Notes under the pieces: model-generated | Told to the model about the DNA's origin: nothing | Seen by the model: the letters and a program-made list of their open reading frames with translations, nothing else | Database searches by the model: none | In this document: positions 4,280 through 5,488 of the stretch, one piece after another | Layout of the letters: each line of letters starts with the position of its first letter | How positions within the stretch are numbered: position 1 is the first letter of the stretch | Source of the DNA: Lactobacillales bacterium | Lineage (GTDB): Bacteria; Bacillota; Bacilli; Lactobacillales; Streptococcaceae | DNA length: 5,488 nucleotides | Assembly (NCBI GenBank): GCA_031257815.1 | Contig: JAIRNX010000088.1 | Location: 1-5,488, forward strand | Direction: 5' to 3' | Translations under genes and position numbers: made by a program

Positions 4280-5488
4280 CTACAAAACATAGTGTGCTCC
4301 CAAGCTTTTTTTACGAGCAAAGGCCATTTTGGTAATATCACGAGCTATTTGGCATAAATTATAACATTCAATCTCTTTTTTAGACCAATTTTGAGGAATT
4401 TTTTCCACTACACTAAATTGTTCCAACCATACCAAAAAATCTCTCATTTTATCCGTTTTACGAACAATTCCAAGAGCTTCCCAAGCACGTTTGTGCAACT
4501 CTTGCATCGCCGGCAAATTTGGTATGATTTCAATCTCTTTAGTTTCTTCTATGATTTTATCTTGCAAACTAAAACCTTTACTGTTAATATCCGTAACAAT
4601 TTGTTTAGCAAATACTAAAATTTCTAGTAAAGAATTACTCGCTAAACGATTTGCTCCATGAATGCCACTACAAGCAACCTCGCCTATCGCGTATAAATGA
4701 GGAATGCTCGTTGCTCCTGAAAGATTTGTCTTAATGCCCCCCATAAAAAAATGCGCACCTGGCTGAATAGGAATTAAATGATTCTCTTCAATCTTAAAAC
4801 CATAACTTTTTAAATTTTGATCAATAGTCGGAAAACGCTCTGCAAAGTTTTGAACACCAGCAATATCTAAAAAGGCTTTTCGTCCATTTAATGTTTGCTG
4901 ATAAACTCCTCGACTTACAATATCGCGCGCAGCCAAATCCCCAAGAGGATGGACTTCTTTCATAAAATACTCACCCCGATCATTAACTAAGCGCGCACCA
5001 TCGCCACGCACAGCTTCTGATACCAAGCCACAACAACGACCATTCACGGAAAGAATCGTTGGATGAAACTGAATAAATTCTAAATCTTTTACCTGGGCTT
5101 TTGCACGCATTGTCAAAGCCAGACCGTCTCCTGCAAGTGTTTTGTCATTACTTGTATAAGGAAACAATCCGCCAATCCCGCCAGTAGCTATAATAATCTC
5201 ATCTGCCAAAATCTCTTGCCAACAGTCTTGTTGATCCAAATAAATAAGACCACAAGCCTTTTCATCTTGCTTAAGCAAATCTACAACATATGCATCCTCA
5301 ATAACCTCGACATTTTGCCACTTGCCTTGCACAAAAGATGTAATAACACGCCCGGTCTGATCTCCGCCACTATGTAAAATTCGCCTTTGAGACTGCGCGC
5401 CTTCCATTCCATACAAAAGCTTACCACTCTTATCTTGATCAAAACAAAGGCCCCAGTCCATCAACTCTTGTAAAATTTGTGGTCCCTT
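4280..5488 (-). CDS. nadB: L-aspartate oxidase NadB (partial, N-terminus outside window)
   Basis: NadB is the FAD-dependent enzyme that oxidises L-aspartate to iminoaspartate, the first step of de novo NAD synthesis. The frame is open to the window edge: 402 codons are present and roughly 90, including the N-terminal FAD-binding GxGxxG part, are missing. An in-frame TTG at 5464 is not the start, since homologous sequence (KGPQILQE) continues past it. Motifs in window numbering: RRILHSGGDQTGR at 35-47; ATGGIGGLFPYTSN at 101-114; GDGLAL at 120-125; DLEFIQFHPT at 135-144; LVSEAVRGDGARLVN at 155-169; AARDIVSRGVY at 186-196; the FPTI and IPIQPGAHFFMGGI region at 219-252; and GEVACSGIHGANRLASNSLLE at 269-289, which closes the FAD site. 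A shorter helical C-terminal part ends in KKSLGAHYVL, a family signature (SRGAHYR.D) cut just after AHY. The GAH/HGANR and RGDGA motifs distinguish it from most fumarate reductase relatives, and the nadC neighbour confirms it. No frame break is seen. Confidence 0.96.
   Translation of the reverse strand, partial: KGPQILQELMDWGLCFDQDKSGKLLYGMEGAQSQRRILHSGGDQTGRVITSFVQGKWQNVEVIEDAYVVDLLKQDEKACGLIYLDQQDCWQEILADEIIIATGGIGGLFPYTSNDKTLAGDGLALTMRAKAQVKDLEFIQFHPTILSVNGRCCGLVSEAVRGDGARLVNDRGEYFMKEVHPLGDLAARDIVSRGVYQQTLNGRKAFLDIAGVQNFAERFPTIDQNLKSYGFKIEENHLIPIQPGAHFFMGGIKTNLSGATSIPHLYAIGEVACSGIHGANRLASNSLLEILVFAKQIVTDINSKGFSLQDKIIEETKEIEIIPNLPAMQELHKRAWEALGIVRKTDKMRDFLVWLEQFSVVEKIPQNWSKKEIECYNLCQIARDITKMAFARKKSLGAHYVL

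Noticed and set aside
4391..4618. 75-codon open frame on the plus strand
   Set aside because: It is antisense within the well-supported nadB frame, with a low-complexity F/Y-rich product and no plausible start signal.
5462..5464. TTG as the start codon of nadB
   Set aside because: The frame stays open to the window edge with coding residues before it, no ribosome site precedes it, and the FAD-binding N-terminus would be missing; the true start is beyond 5488.

Overview
The window looks like a chromosomal segment of a low-GC Gram-positive bacterium (Bacillota), most likely in or near the Lactobacillales. The evidence is the AT-rich sequence, the strong AGGAGG-type ribosome sites with GTG and TTG starts, protein sequences closest in style to Bacilli families, and the order nadK - rluD - mgtE, a neighbourhood I recall from lactobacilli and enterococci. 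No marker here fixes genus or species.

Everything coding lies on the minus strand, so transcription runs from high to low coordinates. In that order: the C-terminal three quarters of L-aspartate oxidase (nadB, start outside the window), nicotinate-nucleotide pyrophosphorylase (nadC, TTG start), quinolinate synthase (nadA, GTG start), NAD kinase (nadK), a collapsed remnant of an RluD-type pseudouridine synthase gene, and the N-terminal half of a MgtE magnesium transporter/channel (end outside the window). NadB and NadA convert aspartate plus dihydroxyacetone phosphate to quinolinate, NadC turns quinolinate into nicotinate mononucleotide, and NadK phosphorylates finished NAD to NADP. The block therefore joins de novo NAD synthesis to NADP formation.

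The known genes are ordinary, but the sequence around them is not. (1) nadA is bracketed by two copies, in opposite orientation, of a small non-coding inverted-repeat element (161 and 216 bp) with ends of the type AGAGCCTGTTAAC. It looks like a MITE-like or RUP-like repeat family. (2) nadK has a one-base lesion near its 3' end: the expected C-terminal tail (..HFWDRVKESFI..) is present but in another frame. (3) Directly downstream, rluD is reduced to about 160 bp: a recognisable N-terminus with a stop at the fifth codon, where family members usually have tryptophan, and a probable last 15 or so codons, with the catalytic body gone. The 3' end of nadK and rluD thus form one decayed patch inside an otherwise intact operon.

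The only non-coding stretch near 300 bp is 1770-2068, which holds the longer repeat copy, a small AT-rich hairpin and the nadK ribosome site. I see no RNA genes, CRISPR array, riboswitch or transposase, and no wholly new multi-gene system. The repeat family and the decayed nadK/rluD junction are the items most worth checking.
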